Source of the DNA: Acidiferrobacterales bacterium
GTDB taxonomy: Bacteria; Pseudomonadota; Gammaproteobacteria; Acidiferrobacterales; Sulfurifustaceae
Length of the DNA stretch: 7,694 bases
Direction of reading: 5' to 3'
NCBI GenBank assembly: GCA_919902095.1
Contig: CAKKQL010000075.1
Coordinates: 1-7,694 of the forward strand
Position 1 is the first letter of the stretch, and every line of letters begins with the position of its first letter. Under the pieces are notes generated by a model. The model was not told the origin of the DNA. It saw nothing but the letters and a program-made list of their open reading frames with translations, and searched no databases. The translations under genes and the position numbers were made by a program. This document shows, one piece after another, positions 1 through 5,798 of this stretch.

Positions 1-290
1 CGGTTGTTGAACTGCACCCACTGCTCGTCGCGCTCGAACGGGTCGGTGAGCAGAATCATCTTTTGCAGATGGATGGTGCGTTCGCGCGCGGCGTGGTGCA
101 TGCGCGTCGCGAGTTCGATCTTGGCCATATGCTCGTTGACGAGCTTTTCGAGACGTGTCTCGGTGGTGTCCATGTAGAGCACGCCGAGGCCGGTGAGCAG
201 CACCATGAGCGCGAGCAGCGCGGCAAAACCGCCGCCGGCGCCGAAGCGGCGCCGGCGCGCGGGACGAACAGCAGCGTGGCCGGAGGTCAT
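1..290 (-). CDS. Membrane-anchored sensor/signalling protein, N-terminal fragment
   Basis: Only the first 96 residues are in the window; the gene continues past the left edge. The ATG at 288-290 is followed by an arginine-rich cytoplasmic stretch (residues 9-15, RPARRRR), then one hydrophobic helix at about 19-40. Next comes a predicted outer helical region containing AARERTIHLQKMIL and DPFERDEQWVQF (about 67-94). From memory of the families, a short basic N-terminus, one membrane helix and a helix with an 'RER...M...DPFERDE' pattern is common at the start of bacterial GGDEF/EAL cyclic-di-GMP proteins and related sensors, where it begins a four-helix sensory domain. The output domain is outside the window, so cyclic-di-GMP turnover is inference; a chemoreceptor or histidine kinase is also possible. 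No other in-frame ATG or GTG is seen for about 140 bases upstream, which supports this start. The Shine-Dalgarno is weak (GCGAGGCG). Confidence 0.75.
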   Translation of the reverse strand, partial: MTSGHAAVRPARRRRFGAGGGFAALLALMVLLTGLGVLYMDTTETRLEKLVNEHMAKIELATRMHHAARERTIHLQKMILLTDPFERDEQWVQFNN

Positions 291-328
291 GTCGGGTATC
301 GCGCCTCGCTTAGCTTCCGCCGCGGCCG

Positions 329-355
329 CCCGTCCGGTCGCCGGTTTGCGACGGG
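329..355 (-). repeat. Inverted repeat in the sensor gene's leader
   Basis: CCCGTC at 329-334 is the exact reverse complement of GACGGG at 350-355, 15 bases apart, with a second inner CCGG/CCGG pairing possible. The hairpin would lie in the 5' leader of the minus-strand sensor gene, about 40 bases before its start codon. In such G+C-rich sequence a 6-bp stem can arise by chance, so a regulatory role is only a possibility. Confidence 0.3.
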
Positions 356-421
356 AGGGATGCGGCTCGCACGCGGGAAGCGTCCGAACGTTTTTGCGTT
401 ATCTAGAAATAGAGAGCAAAT

Positions 422-449
422 CCTATACCACATGGTTTATGCGTGTAAG
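422..449 (-). promoter_or_regulatory. Candidate sigma-70 promoter for the sensor gene
   Basis: On the minus strand CTTACA (444-449, 4 of 6 matches to the -35 consensus) lies 16 bases upstream of TATAGG (422-427, 4 of 6), which is preceded by an extended -10 TG at the right spacing. It sits in the only A+T-rich part of the gap. It would give a leader of about 125 bases before the ATG at 290. The last -10 base, normally a conserved T, is G, so this is tentative. Confidence 0.3.
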
Positions 450-575
450 GCGGTACGTCAGGTTAAGATTCGAAGGGAATTGGTTGTGCCACCTTATTTA
501 TTGCGGGTTTCGAGCGCCGCCAGGTTCCGTGGCCGGTGAGTCGTCGCAATACCATCGAAATGCCCCTTGGGCGCC

Positions 576-610
576 GGCAGGAAAGTGACATCCGTCACTG
601 TTTCGCTGCC
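576..610. terminator. Imperfect hairpin downstream of ygiQ, possible terminator
   Basis: AGTGAC (584-589) and GTCACT (594-599) form a perfect 6-bp stem around a 4-base loop, and GGCAG (576-580) with CTGCC (606-610) extends it outside. Read on the minus strand, the inner stem is followed by TTT and lies 25-50 bases past the ygiQ stop at 625, where a terminator is expected. There is no long T-run after the complete structure, so it may be a weak terminator or an RNA 3'-end stabiliser. Confidence 0.4.
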
Positions 611-624
611 CCGCAGGCAAGCTC

Positions 625-2766
625 TCAGGGGTGACGGCTGCGCGTGTGCCGGCGTACCGGCGGTTTCGCAGCTTTCGGTCTGCGCGACCCCGGCGGGCTC
701 GCCGCCGGCGGCCGCTCTCGACGTCCTGTCTGCCGCGACACCGGCACATCCGGGTGCGGCGGCAAACCGGTGTGTTGAGTCAAAAACCGTTTGCCCCGGC
801 CCGGCGCCGCCGGCGTCATCAGGCCCGCCGGTTGCCAGGTCGGGATGAGCTGGTGCCTGCCCGAACCGATGAGATCGGTGCGCCCCATGCGCCGCAAGGC
901 CGCGCGCAGCATCGGCCAGTTGGCCGGGTCGTGGTAGCGCAGGAACGCCTTGTGCAGGCGCCGCACCTTGAGGCCCTTCGGTATCGCCACGTTCTCGCTG
1001 GCGTACGTCACCTTGTGCAGCGGGTTCTTGCCCGAATGGTACATCGCCGTCGCGGCCGCCATCGGCGCGGGCAGGAACGTCTGCACCTGGTCGGCGCGGA
1101 AACCGTGCTGCTTCAGCCACAGCGCGAGCTTCAGCATGTCCGCGTCGGTCGTGCCCGGATGCGCAGCGATGAAATAGGGAATCAGGTACTGCTGCTTGCC
1201 GGCCTGCTGCGTGTACTTGTCGAACAGCTCCTTGAAGCGGTCGTAGGTACCGATGCCGGGCTTCATCATCTTGCTGAGCGGCCCCTCCTCGGTGTGTTCC
1301 GGCGCGATCTTGAGATAGCCGCCGACGTGGTGCGCCACCAGCTCCTGCACGTAGTCCGGCGCGCGGATCGCGAGATCGTAGCGCACGCCGGAGGCGACCA
1401 GCACCTTCTTCACGCCCGGCACGGCGCGCGCGCGGCGGTAGAGGTGAATCAGCGCCGAGTGATCGGTGTTGAGGTTCTGGCAGACCCGCGGATAGACGCA
1501 CGAGGGCTTGCGGCAGGCGGCCTCGATCCCGGGGTGCTTGCATGCGAGCCGGTACATGTTGGCCGTCGGTCCGCCGACGTCGGAGATCACGCCGGTGAAG
1601 CCGGGGACGGTGTCGCGGATGGTTTCGATCTCGCGCATCACCGATTCCTCGGAGCGGTTCTGGATGATGCGGCCCTCGTGTTCGGTGATCGAGCAGAAGG
1701 TGCAGCCGCCGAAGCAGCCGCGCTGGATCGAGACCGAAAACCGGATCATCTCGTAGGCCGGAATTTTGGCGTCGCCGTAGGCCGGATGCGGGCGGCGCGT
1801 GTACGGCAGCTCGTAGATGCGGTCGAGTTCTTTCGTGGTCAGCGGGATCGGCGGCGGATTGAGCCAGACCTGACGCCCGCCATGGTGCTGCACCAGCGCG
1901 CGCGCGTTGCCCGGATTGGTTTCGAGGTGCATGACCCGCGAGGCATGCGCGTAGCGCACCGGATCGCCTTTGACGTCGTCGAACGCCGGCAACCGGACGA
2001 CGGCCGGCTGCGGCGCCGCGCCCGGCGACGGCCGTGTCACCTGGGTGGCCGGGACGTCGATTTCCGAGGCATCGATAACCTCCCAGCCGGCGGGAATGGC
2101 AGTGCGCACGAAGGCAGTGCCGCGGATGCCGGTGAGGGCGTCGATCGGTTCGCCGGCCGCGAGACGATGCGCGATCTCGACGATCTGGCGCTCGGCATTG
2201 CCATAGACCAGCAGATCGGCCTTGGCGTCGAGCAGGAGCGAGCGGCGCACGGTGTCGGACCAGTAGTCGTAGTGCGCGATACGCCGCAGGCTCGCCTCGA
2301 TGCCGCCGATGACGATCGGCGTGTCGCTGTACGCCTCGCGCGCGCGTTGCGCGTAGACGATCACGGCGCGGTCGGGGCGTTGGCCGCCTGCGCCGCCGGG
2401 GGTGTAGGCATCGTCCGAGCGGATTTTGCGGTCGGCGGTGTAGCGGTTGACCATGGAATCCATGTTGCCGGCGGTGATGCCGAAAAAGAGCTTCGGCCGG
2501 CCGAGCGCCTGAAACGCCTCGGCCGAGCGCCAGTCGGGTTGGGCAATGATGCCGACGCGGAAACCCTGGGCTTCGAGCACGCGCCCGACGAGCGCCATGC
2601 CGAAGCTGGGATGGTCCACGTAGGCGTCGCCGGTGACGAGGATGATGTCGCACTCGTCCCAGCCGAGCGCGGCCATTTCGGCACGCGACATCGGCAGTAC
2701 CGGCGCCGGCCCGAAGCGGTGCGCCCAGTACTTGCGGTAGGAAAAGAGGTCGCGCGCGGATTCCAT
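625..2766 (-). CDS. ygiQ: YgiQ family radical SAM protein
   Basis: A 713-residue protein that follows E. coli YgiQ (739 residues, from memory) almost end to end. Landmarks are [10 protein letters not shown] (5-14), [17 protein letters not shown] (46-62), [21 protein letters not shown] (about 155-175) and [17 protein letters not shown] (488-504). The radical SAM iron-sulfur motif is C351-x3-C355-x2-C358 ([10 protein letters not shown]), so it should bind a [4Fe-4S] cluster and cleave S-adenosylmethionine. A second group, C409, C418, C423 and C429, is also present in E. coli YgiQ. The N-terminal part resembles the cobalamin-binding-like region typical of this UPF0313 family; the substrate is unknown as far as I know. 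Residues about 670-713 are a basic, proline-rich tail, probably disordered. The ATG at 2764-2766 fits the family start, though no good Shine-Dalgarno precedes it. It lies 93 bases after the cls gene and seems to have its own promoter. Confidence 0.96.
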   Translation of the reverse strand: MESARDLFSYRKYWAHRFGPAPVLPMSRAEMAALGWDECDIILVTGDAYVDHPSFGMALVGRVLEAQGFRVGIIAQPDWRSAEAFQALGRPKLFFGITAGNMDSMVNRYTADRKIRSDDAYTPGGAGGQRPDRAVIVYAQRAREAYSDTPIVIGGIEASLRRIAHYDYWSDTVRRSLLLDAKADLLVYGNAERQIVEIAHRLAAGEPIDALTGIRGTAFVRTAIPAGWEVIDASEIDVPATQVTRPSPGAAPQPAVVRLPAFDDVKGDPVRYAHASRVMHLETNPGNARALVQHHGGRQVWLNPPPIPLTTKELDRIYELPYTRRPHPAYGDAKIPAYEMIRFSVSIQRGCFGGCTFCSITEHEGRIIQNRSEESVMREIETIRDTVPGFTGVISDVGGPTANMYRLACKHPGIEAACRKPSCVYPRVCQNLNTDHSALIHLYRRARAVPGVKKVLVASGVRYDLAIRAPDYVQELVAHHVGGYLKIAPEHTEEGPLSKMMKPGIGTYDRFKELFDKYTQQAGKQQYLIPYFIAAHPGTTDADMLKLALWLKQHGFRADQVQTFLPAPMAAATAMYHSGKNPLHKVTYASENVAIPKGLKVRRLHKAFLRYHDPANWPMLRAALRRMGRTDLIGSGRHQLIPTWQPAGLMTPAAPGRGKRFLTQHTGLPPHPDVPVSRQTGRRERPPAASPPGSRRPKAAKPPVRRHTRSRHP

Positions 2767-2788
2767 GGACAGCAGAGAGCGGTTACAG

Positions 2789-2806
2789 ACTGGCGCCAGT
2801 ATAACA
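2789..2806 (-). promoter_or_regulatory. Extended -10 promoter of ygiQ overlapped by a 12-bp palindrome
   Basis: On the minus strand TGTTATACT (2798-2806) is a complete extended -10: TG, one base, then TATACT, which matches 5 of 6 consensus bases. No good -35 is seen at 17 bases (CCGTGG), as is common for extended -10 promoters. Transcription should start near 2791, about 25 bases before the ygiQ ATG. ACTGGCGCCAGT (2789-2800) is a perfect 12-bp palindrome covering the end of the -10 and the predicted start point, where a repressor would block RNA polymerase. The regulator is not known. Confidence 0.5.
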
Positions 2807-2829
2807 GGCGCGCGCCGCGGCCACGGGAA

Positions 2830-2860
2830 AAGCCATAGAAACCGCGGGTACCGGCGGCTT
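2830..2860 (-). terminator. Possible terminator of the cls gene
   Basis: Read on the minus strand, AAGCC (2856-2860) pairs with GGCTT (2830-2834), which is followed by two more T residues. Between them, 2842-2857 is a 16-base near-palindrome around GGTACC with one mismatched pair. The outer stem begins at the cls stop codon. The T-run is short (four in all), so termination may be partial and read-through into ygiQ is possible. Confidence 0.35.
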
Positions 2861-4011
2861 CAGTAGGCGTCCTTGCGCCGGCTCAGCCGCTCGGCCCACA
2901 TGGCCACCACGCCCCAGGCATATTCAGCGGCGCGCGCGTACCACGGGCGCCGTTGCCACTCCTCGAAGCGGTACTCGACGGCGTCGCGGAAATCGTCTTC
3001 GAGCATCGCCTGTACCGCGCGCGCGAACGCGGGATCAGCGATCTCCTGGTTGGCTTCGAGGTTCCAGCGCAGGTTCCAGCGGTCGAGGTTGGTCGAGCCG
3101 ATCGTGGCCCAGTGGTCGCACAGCACCACCTTCTGGTGCATGAAGCGCGGCTGGTATTCGAAGATGCGTACGCCGTGGCGCAGCAGCCCGTGATACAGGT
3201 GCCGCCCGGCGTGGCGCGCCGCCGGATGATCGGTGACCGGCCCGGGCAGCAGCAGGCGCACGTCCGCGCCACGCCGCGCCGCGGCGCGCAGCAGGCGCCG
3301 GACCTTCCAGGGCGGGAAGAAATAGGCCGTGGCGAGCCACACCCGCGCGTGCGCGCCGCGCAGGCGCGCGAACAGCGAGTGCTTGATCTCCTGCGCCAAC
3401 AGGCCGCGCGTGAAGGTCACGCGCCCGCGGCTCGACCCCGCCGGCGGCGGGGACGACAGCGGCAGCGTCGCCGGCTCGCGGGCCTGGCGATTCCACACCT
3501 CCAGAAACAGCGCCTGCCAGTCGGTGAGCACCGGCCCGCGTATTTCCACCATGGTTTCGCGCCAGACGCTGGCGGGATCGGCTGGCGGATCGAATTCATC
3601 GGTGATGCCGGCGCCGCCCACGAATGCCACCCGGTCGTCCACCAGCAGCAGCTTGCGGTGGTCGCGGAAGATGTTGCCGAGCAACTTGGTCCCTTGCAGC
3701 GGGTTGTAGAAGGCGAGCTCCACGCCGCCGTCGCGCAGCCGCCGGCGGTCATCGCGGTGCAGCGCGCGCACACCGTAATCGTCGAGCAGGAGTTTCACGC
3801 CGGTACCGCGCCGCGCCGCGGCCACCAGCGCATCGATGAAGCGCGTCGTCACGGCGCCGGATTCGACCAGGTACATCTCGAGCAGCACATGGCGCTGCGC
3901 GGCCGCGATGGCCTCGAGCATGCGCGGGAAGAAGCGCCGGCCGTCGATCAGCAGCTCGAAGCGGTTGCCGTCGCGCCAGGGAAAGCGGAACTTGAGGTTG
4001 GTGTCCGGCAC
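2860..4011 (-). CDS. clsB: Cardiolipin synthase-like phospholipase D family protein (ClsB type)
   Basis: A 383-residue protein with two phospholipase D catalytic motifs. Motif one is H118-x-K120-x4-D125 (DHRKLLLVDD, followed by GGAGITDEF). Motif two is H292-x-K294-x4-D299 (MHQKVVLCD, followed by GSTNLD). In this family the two motifs form one active site that transfers a phosphatidyl group through a phosphohistidine intermediate; ClsB of E. coli makes cardiolipin at the inner membrane. The opening WRDGNRFELLIDG aligns with the WREGNKIQLLENG start of E. coli ClsB, so the protein has no N-terminal membrane helices, unlike ClsA. I chose the GTG at 4009-4011 because it places the start about ten residues before this block. 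Another GTG at 4087-4089 would add 26 residues without homology and overlap the divergent cnoX start. Neither start has a clear Shine-Dalgarno. Which phospholipids it uses cannot be read from the sequence. Confidence 0.88.
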   Translation of the reverse strand: MPDTNLKFRFPWRDGNRFELLIDGRRFFPRMLEAIAAAQRHVLLEMYLVESGAVTTRFIDALVAAARRGTGVKLLLDDYGVRALHRDDRRRLRDGGVELAFYNPLQGTKLLGNIFRDHRKLLLVDDRVAFVGGAGITDEFDPPADPASVWRETMVEIRGPVLTDWQALFLEVWNRQAREPATLPLSSPPPAGSSRGRVTFTRGLLAQEIKHSLFARLRGAHARVWLATAYFFPPWKVRRLLRAAARRGADVRLLLPGPVTDHPAARHAGRHLYHGLLRHGVRIFEYQPRFMHQKVVLCDHWATIGSTNLDRWNLRWNLEANQEIADPAFARAVQAMLEDDFRDAVEYRFEEWQRRPWYARAAEYAWGVVAMWAERLSRRKDAY

Positions 4012-4026
4012 GCAGACAAATATATC
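3998..4026 (+). promoter_or_regulatory. Candidate sigma-70 promoter for cnoX
   Basis: TTGGTG (3998-4003, 3 of 6 to the -35 consensus) and TATATC (4021-4026, 4 of 6 to the -10) are separated by 17 bases, giving a start near 4033 and a leader of about 43 bases. The -35 would lie inside the first codons of the divergent cls gene. The same A+T island reads TATATT (4019-4024) on the minus strand and could also serve cls, but no -35 is seen for it. Confidence 0.35.
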
Positions 4027-4075
4027 GCACTTGGCCTTGTTCCGGCGCCACCGGCTTCGGTATCGTAGGCCGCCT

Positions 4076-4939
4076 ATGACCGAACCCACCTATGTATTCG
4101 ACGCCACCGCGGATAATTTCCGCGCGTTGGTGCTTGCCAATTCCGGGAAAGGACCGGTGGTGGTCAATTACTGGTCGCCGCAGGCCGGACCGTGCCGGAT
4201 GCTCATGCCACGGCTGTTGCGCCTGGCCGAGGAGTTCCGCGGCCGGTTCCTGCTGGTGCGGCTCAATACCGACGACCTTGGGCGGCTGGCGCGCGACCAG
4301 GGCGTGACCAGCATTCCGACGACCAAGGTGTACCGTCACGGCAAGGTCGTGGACACGCTGCATGGCGCGGAGTCGGAGGCCGGCCTGCGCGCGTTTTTGC
4401 GCAAGCACCTCGGCGGTCCCGCCGGCGAGCTGCGCGCGACGGCACTTAAAGCATTCGAATCGGGCGATACCGAACGTGCCGCCGCGCTCGCGGCGCAGGC
4501 GGCGCTCGCGGAGCCGGACGACCCGCAGATTCCGCTGGATGTCGCCAAGCTGCTGGTGCTGCAGGGGCGCTACGCCCAGGCGGAGGCCTTGCTCGCGGCG
4601 CTGCCGCCGCCGCTGCGCGAACGCCCCGAACTGCGCCATCTGCGGGTGCATGCCGGTTTTCTCGATGCCGCCCGTGCGGCGCCGGATCCGCAAACCCTCG
4701 AGCGCGCCATCGCGGCCAAGCCCGACGACCTCGAGGCGCGCTATCGGCTCGGCGCCGTGCGGCTGACGCAGGACGATTACGAGGCGGCGATGGCCCAGCT
4801 CCTGGAAATCGCCCGCCGCGATCCGGCCTTTCGCGGCGGCATCGGCCGCGAGGGGCTGCTCACGGTTTTCAGCCTGCTCGGGGACGGCGACGCCCGTGTG
4901 CAGCACTACCGCGCGCAACTGCTTGAAATTGCTTCCTGA
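4076..4939 (+). CDS. cnoX: CnoX/YbbN-type thioredoxin-TPR co-chaperone
   Basis: A 287-residue protein with a thioredoxin fold (about 5-112) followed by helical TPR-like repeats (about 116-285), the layout and length of E. coli CnoX (YbbN, 284 residues). Thioredoxin landmarks are VVVNYWSPQAGPC (28-40) and the cis-proline loop SIPTTKVY (P81). The active site reads A37-G-P-C40, so the first catalytic cysteine is absent; E. coli CnoX likewise has S-x-x-C. C40 is the only cysteine in the protein. E. coli CnoX is known as a holdase activated by chlorine stress that passes substrates to DnaK and GroEL, binding GroEL through its C-terminal helix. The tail here (HYRAQLLEIAS) resembles the E. coli KYRRQLYALLY end. 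It should be cytoplasmic, with no signal peptide. The ATG at 4076 fits the family start; the Shine-Dalgarno is only AGG at 4067-4069. It is transcribed alone, divergently from the cls gene, and ends in a hairpin. Confidence 0.9.
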   Translation: MTEPTYVFDATADNFRALVLANSGKGPVVVNYWSPQAGPCRMLMPRLLRLAEEFRGRFLLVRLNTDDLGRLARDQGVTSIPTTKVYRHGKVVDTLHGAESEAGLRAFLRKHLGGPAGELRATALKAFESGDTERAAALAAQAALAEPDDPQIPLDVAKLLVLQGRYAQAEALLAALPPPLRERPELRHLRVHAGFLDAARAAPDPQTLERAIAAKPDDLEARYRLGAVRLTQDDYEAAMAQLLEIARRDPAFRGGIGREGLLTVFSLLGDGDARVQHYRAQLLEIAS

Positions 4940-4946
4940 CAGGTGT

Positions 4947-4975
4947 TTCCCGCGGTGGCGGAAGGGGAATATTTT
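4947..4975 (+). terminator. Intrinsic terminator of cnoX
   Basis: TTCCC (4947-4951) pairs with GGGAA (4965-4969), with a small inner pairing around GGTG, and TATTTT (4970-4975) follows at once. It begins 8 bases after the cnoX stop. The stem is short but the position and T-run are right. Confidence 0.5.
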
Positions 4976-5010
4976 CGCGCGCTGGTCCGTCCCGGCAACG
5001 ACCGGTAAAC

Positions 5011-5038
5011 GTTACTAGACTATACCTGACATTATAAA
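5011..5038 (+). promoter_or_regulatory. Candidate promoter of the Sel1-repeat gene
   Basis: TATAAA (5033-5038) matches 5 of 6 -10 bases in a clear A+T-rich patch. GTTACT (5011-5016), 16 bases upstream, is a poor -35 (3 of 6). A small inverted repeat, GTAA/TTAC (5005-5015), overlaps the -35 position. Transcription would start near 5045 and give a leader of about 110 bases. Confidence 0.4.
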
Positions 5039-5040
5039 GA

Positions 5041-5100
5041 GAGCCGCCCAGGCTCCGGTGCCGCATCAGGGACGTTATGGGAGCGAAGGCGGGATGCCTT
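5041..5100 (+). other. Structured leader of the Sel1-repeat gene
   Basis: Two short perfect hairpins lie in the predicted leader: GAGCC/GGCTC (5041-5055, 5-base loop) and AAGGC/GCCTT (5086-5100, loop GGGAT). I compared this with riboswitch classes I remember (cyclic-di-GMP, glycine, TPP, cobalamin, guanidine, SAH) and saw no convincing match. The hairpins may be chance in G+C-rich sequence. Confidence 0.3.
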
Positions 5101-5141
5101 TCGAGGTTCGTACGCTGTCCGATCAGCCGACGCCACGATAC

Positions 5142-5147
5142 AGGAGG
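5142..5147 (+). promoter_or_regulatory. Strong ribosome binding site of the Sel1-repeat gene
   Basis: A perfect AGGAGG lies 8 bases before the ATG at 5156. It is the only consensus Shine-Dalgarno seen in front of a complete gene in this window and fixes the start against the in-frame ATG at 5171. Confidence 0.85.
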
Positions 5148-5155
5148 ACTGCCTT

Positions 5156-5764
5156 ATGCGTTTGTGCCGCATGCGTTTCTTATTTCTGTTCCCGCTGATG
5201 CTTGCCGTCGCGCCCATGGTGCTGGCAGCGGAAGGCGACGACCCCTACGTAAAGCTTTTCAAGGTGCAACAAGGCATGGCGGAGAAAGGTGATCCGCTTG
5301 CCGAGTTTTACCTCGGTGAGATGTACCAGGAAGGATTAGGCACCAAGGCGGACCTCGAGCAGGCGCTGTTCTGGTACAAACGTTCCGCCGGCAAGGGCAA
5401 TGCGCTCGCGAAGAAGCGGCTTGCCGATATCGAACGCGAACAGGCCGAGGCCGAAAAAGCCAAGCAACGTGCCGCCCAGCGCGCGCGCGAGGTCGCGGAG
5501 GCCAGGGCGCAGCAAAAGGCCGAGGCCGACGTCAAGGCGAAACAGAAGACCGAGACCGCGAAGCAGAAGACCGACACCAAGGCCAAGCAGAAGGCCGATG
5601 CCGAAGCGGCGCGCCTGGCGAAGGAAGAGGAAGAAGCCAGGGCGCAGCTCGCCAGGAAACCGGAAGAAGACGCCGCGAAGCGCGAAGCGCGCCGGCGCGC
5701 GATTCTGGAACAGGTCCGGCGCGCCCAACAGGAACGGGCGAAAGAGGGCGACGCTTTCTGGTGA
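5156..5764 (+). CDS. Exported Sel1-repeat protein with a long charged helical tail
   Basis: A 202-residue protein with three parts. Residues 1-24 are a signal peptide: basic start MRLCRMR, hydrophobic core FLFLFPLMLAVAPMV, and a VLA-A cleavage site; there is no lipobox cysteine, so the mature form should be soluble in the periplasm. Residues about 42-80 are one Sel1 (TPR-like) repeat with the typical AEFYLGEMYQEGLGTKAD and ALFWYKRSAGKG pattern, and 81-93 may begin a second, incomplete one. Residues about 92-198 are almost entirely A, K, E, R, Q and D, predicting a long helix or coiled coil like TolA domain II; 128-148 holds three AKQK(T/A)(E/D) repeats. Sel1 repeats bind proteins, so a scaffold or cell-envelope adaptor is plausible, but the function is unknown and I recognise no named gene. 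It has its own strong ribosome site and terminator and is probably transcribed alone. Confidence 0.88.
   Translation: MRLCRMRFLFLFPLMLAVAPMVLAAEGDDPYVKLFKVQQGMAEKGDPLAEFYLGEMYQEGLGTKADLEQALFWYKRSAGKGNALAKKRLADIEREQAEAEKAKQRAAQRAREVAEARAQQKAEADVKAKQKTETAKQKTDTKAKQKADAEAARLAKEEEEARAQLARKPEEDAAKREARRRAILEQVRRAQQERAKEGDAFW
5537..5599 (+). repeat. Three imperfect 18-base repeats coding AKQK(T/A)(E/D)
   Basis: Units at 5537-5554, 5558-5575 and 5582-5599 read GCGAAACAGAAGACCGAG, GCGAAGCAGAAGACCGAC and GCCAAGCAGAAGGCCGAT, joined by ACC and ACCAAG. Most differences are in third codon positions, so the similarity holds at both protein and DNA level and suggests growth by local duplication inside the helical tail. 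Confidence 0.65.
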
Positions 5765-5774
5765 GTCTGACGCC

Positions 5775-5798
5775 GGCCGCGGGTGGCGGCCTTATTTT
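5775..5798 (+). terminator. Intrinsic terminator of the Sel1-repeat gene, overlapping the metG stop
   Basis: GGCCGC (5775-5780) and GCGGCC (5786-5791) form a perfect G+C-only stem with loop GGGTG, followed by TTATTTT (5792-5798). It starts 10 bases after the Sel1 gene's stop. The T-run is the antisense of the metG stop codon (5792-5794) and its last lysine codon. On the minus strand the same hairpin has no T-run behind it, so it is a poor terminator for metG. Confidence 0.8.

Larger units (their letters stand above)
291..624. other. Gene-free stretch between the sensor gene and ygiQ
   Basis: I see no convincing coding sequence here. Open frames that cross it are extensions of shadows of ygiQ or of the sensor gene and show no family motifs. 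Positions 291-380 are very G+C-rich and would be the leader of the minus-strand sensor gene. Positions about 390-510 are clearly more A+T-rich than anything else nearby and probably hold the promoter. Positions 576-610 hold an inverted repeat just after the ygiQ stop. Confidence 0.6.

Noticed and set aside
63..588. Two overlapping plus-strand frames across the sensor gene and the gap
   Set aside because: They run antisense to the sensor N-terminus and into non-coding sequence, lack a ribosome site, and have the low-complexity look of shadows.
494..2653. A 719-codon open frame on the minus strand in another frame of ygiQ
   Set aside because: Arginine-rich low-complexity translation with no domain; it is an out-of-frame shadow of ygiQ.
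2789..2800. LexA (SOS) box
   Set aside because: The palindrome is ACTGGCGCCAGT, without the CTGT-N8-ACAG arrangement of gammaproteobacterial LexA sites.
631..2838. A 735-codon open frame on the plus strand opposite ygiQ
   Set aside because: It is the antisense of a certain ygiQ gene; long open antisense frames are common at high G+C, and its translation is rich in R, A, V and H with no family motifs.
2953..4068. A 371-codon plus-strand frame opposite the cls gene
   Set aside because: The minus strand carries two intact phospholipase D motifs; the antisense product has no recognisable features.
3749..4918. A 389-codon minus-strand frame spanning cnoX and part of the cls gene
   Set aside because: It crosses the divergent gene pair, is antisense to cnoX and out of frame with cls, and shows no motif.
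5041..5155. A riboswitch such as cyclic-di-GMP or glycine type
   Set aside because: Hairpins are present, but the conserved core bases I remember for these classes are not there.
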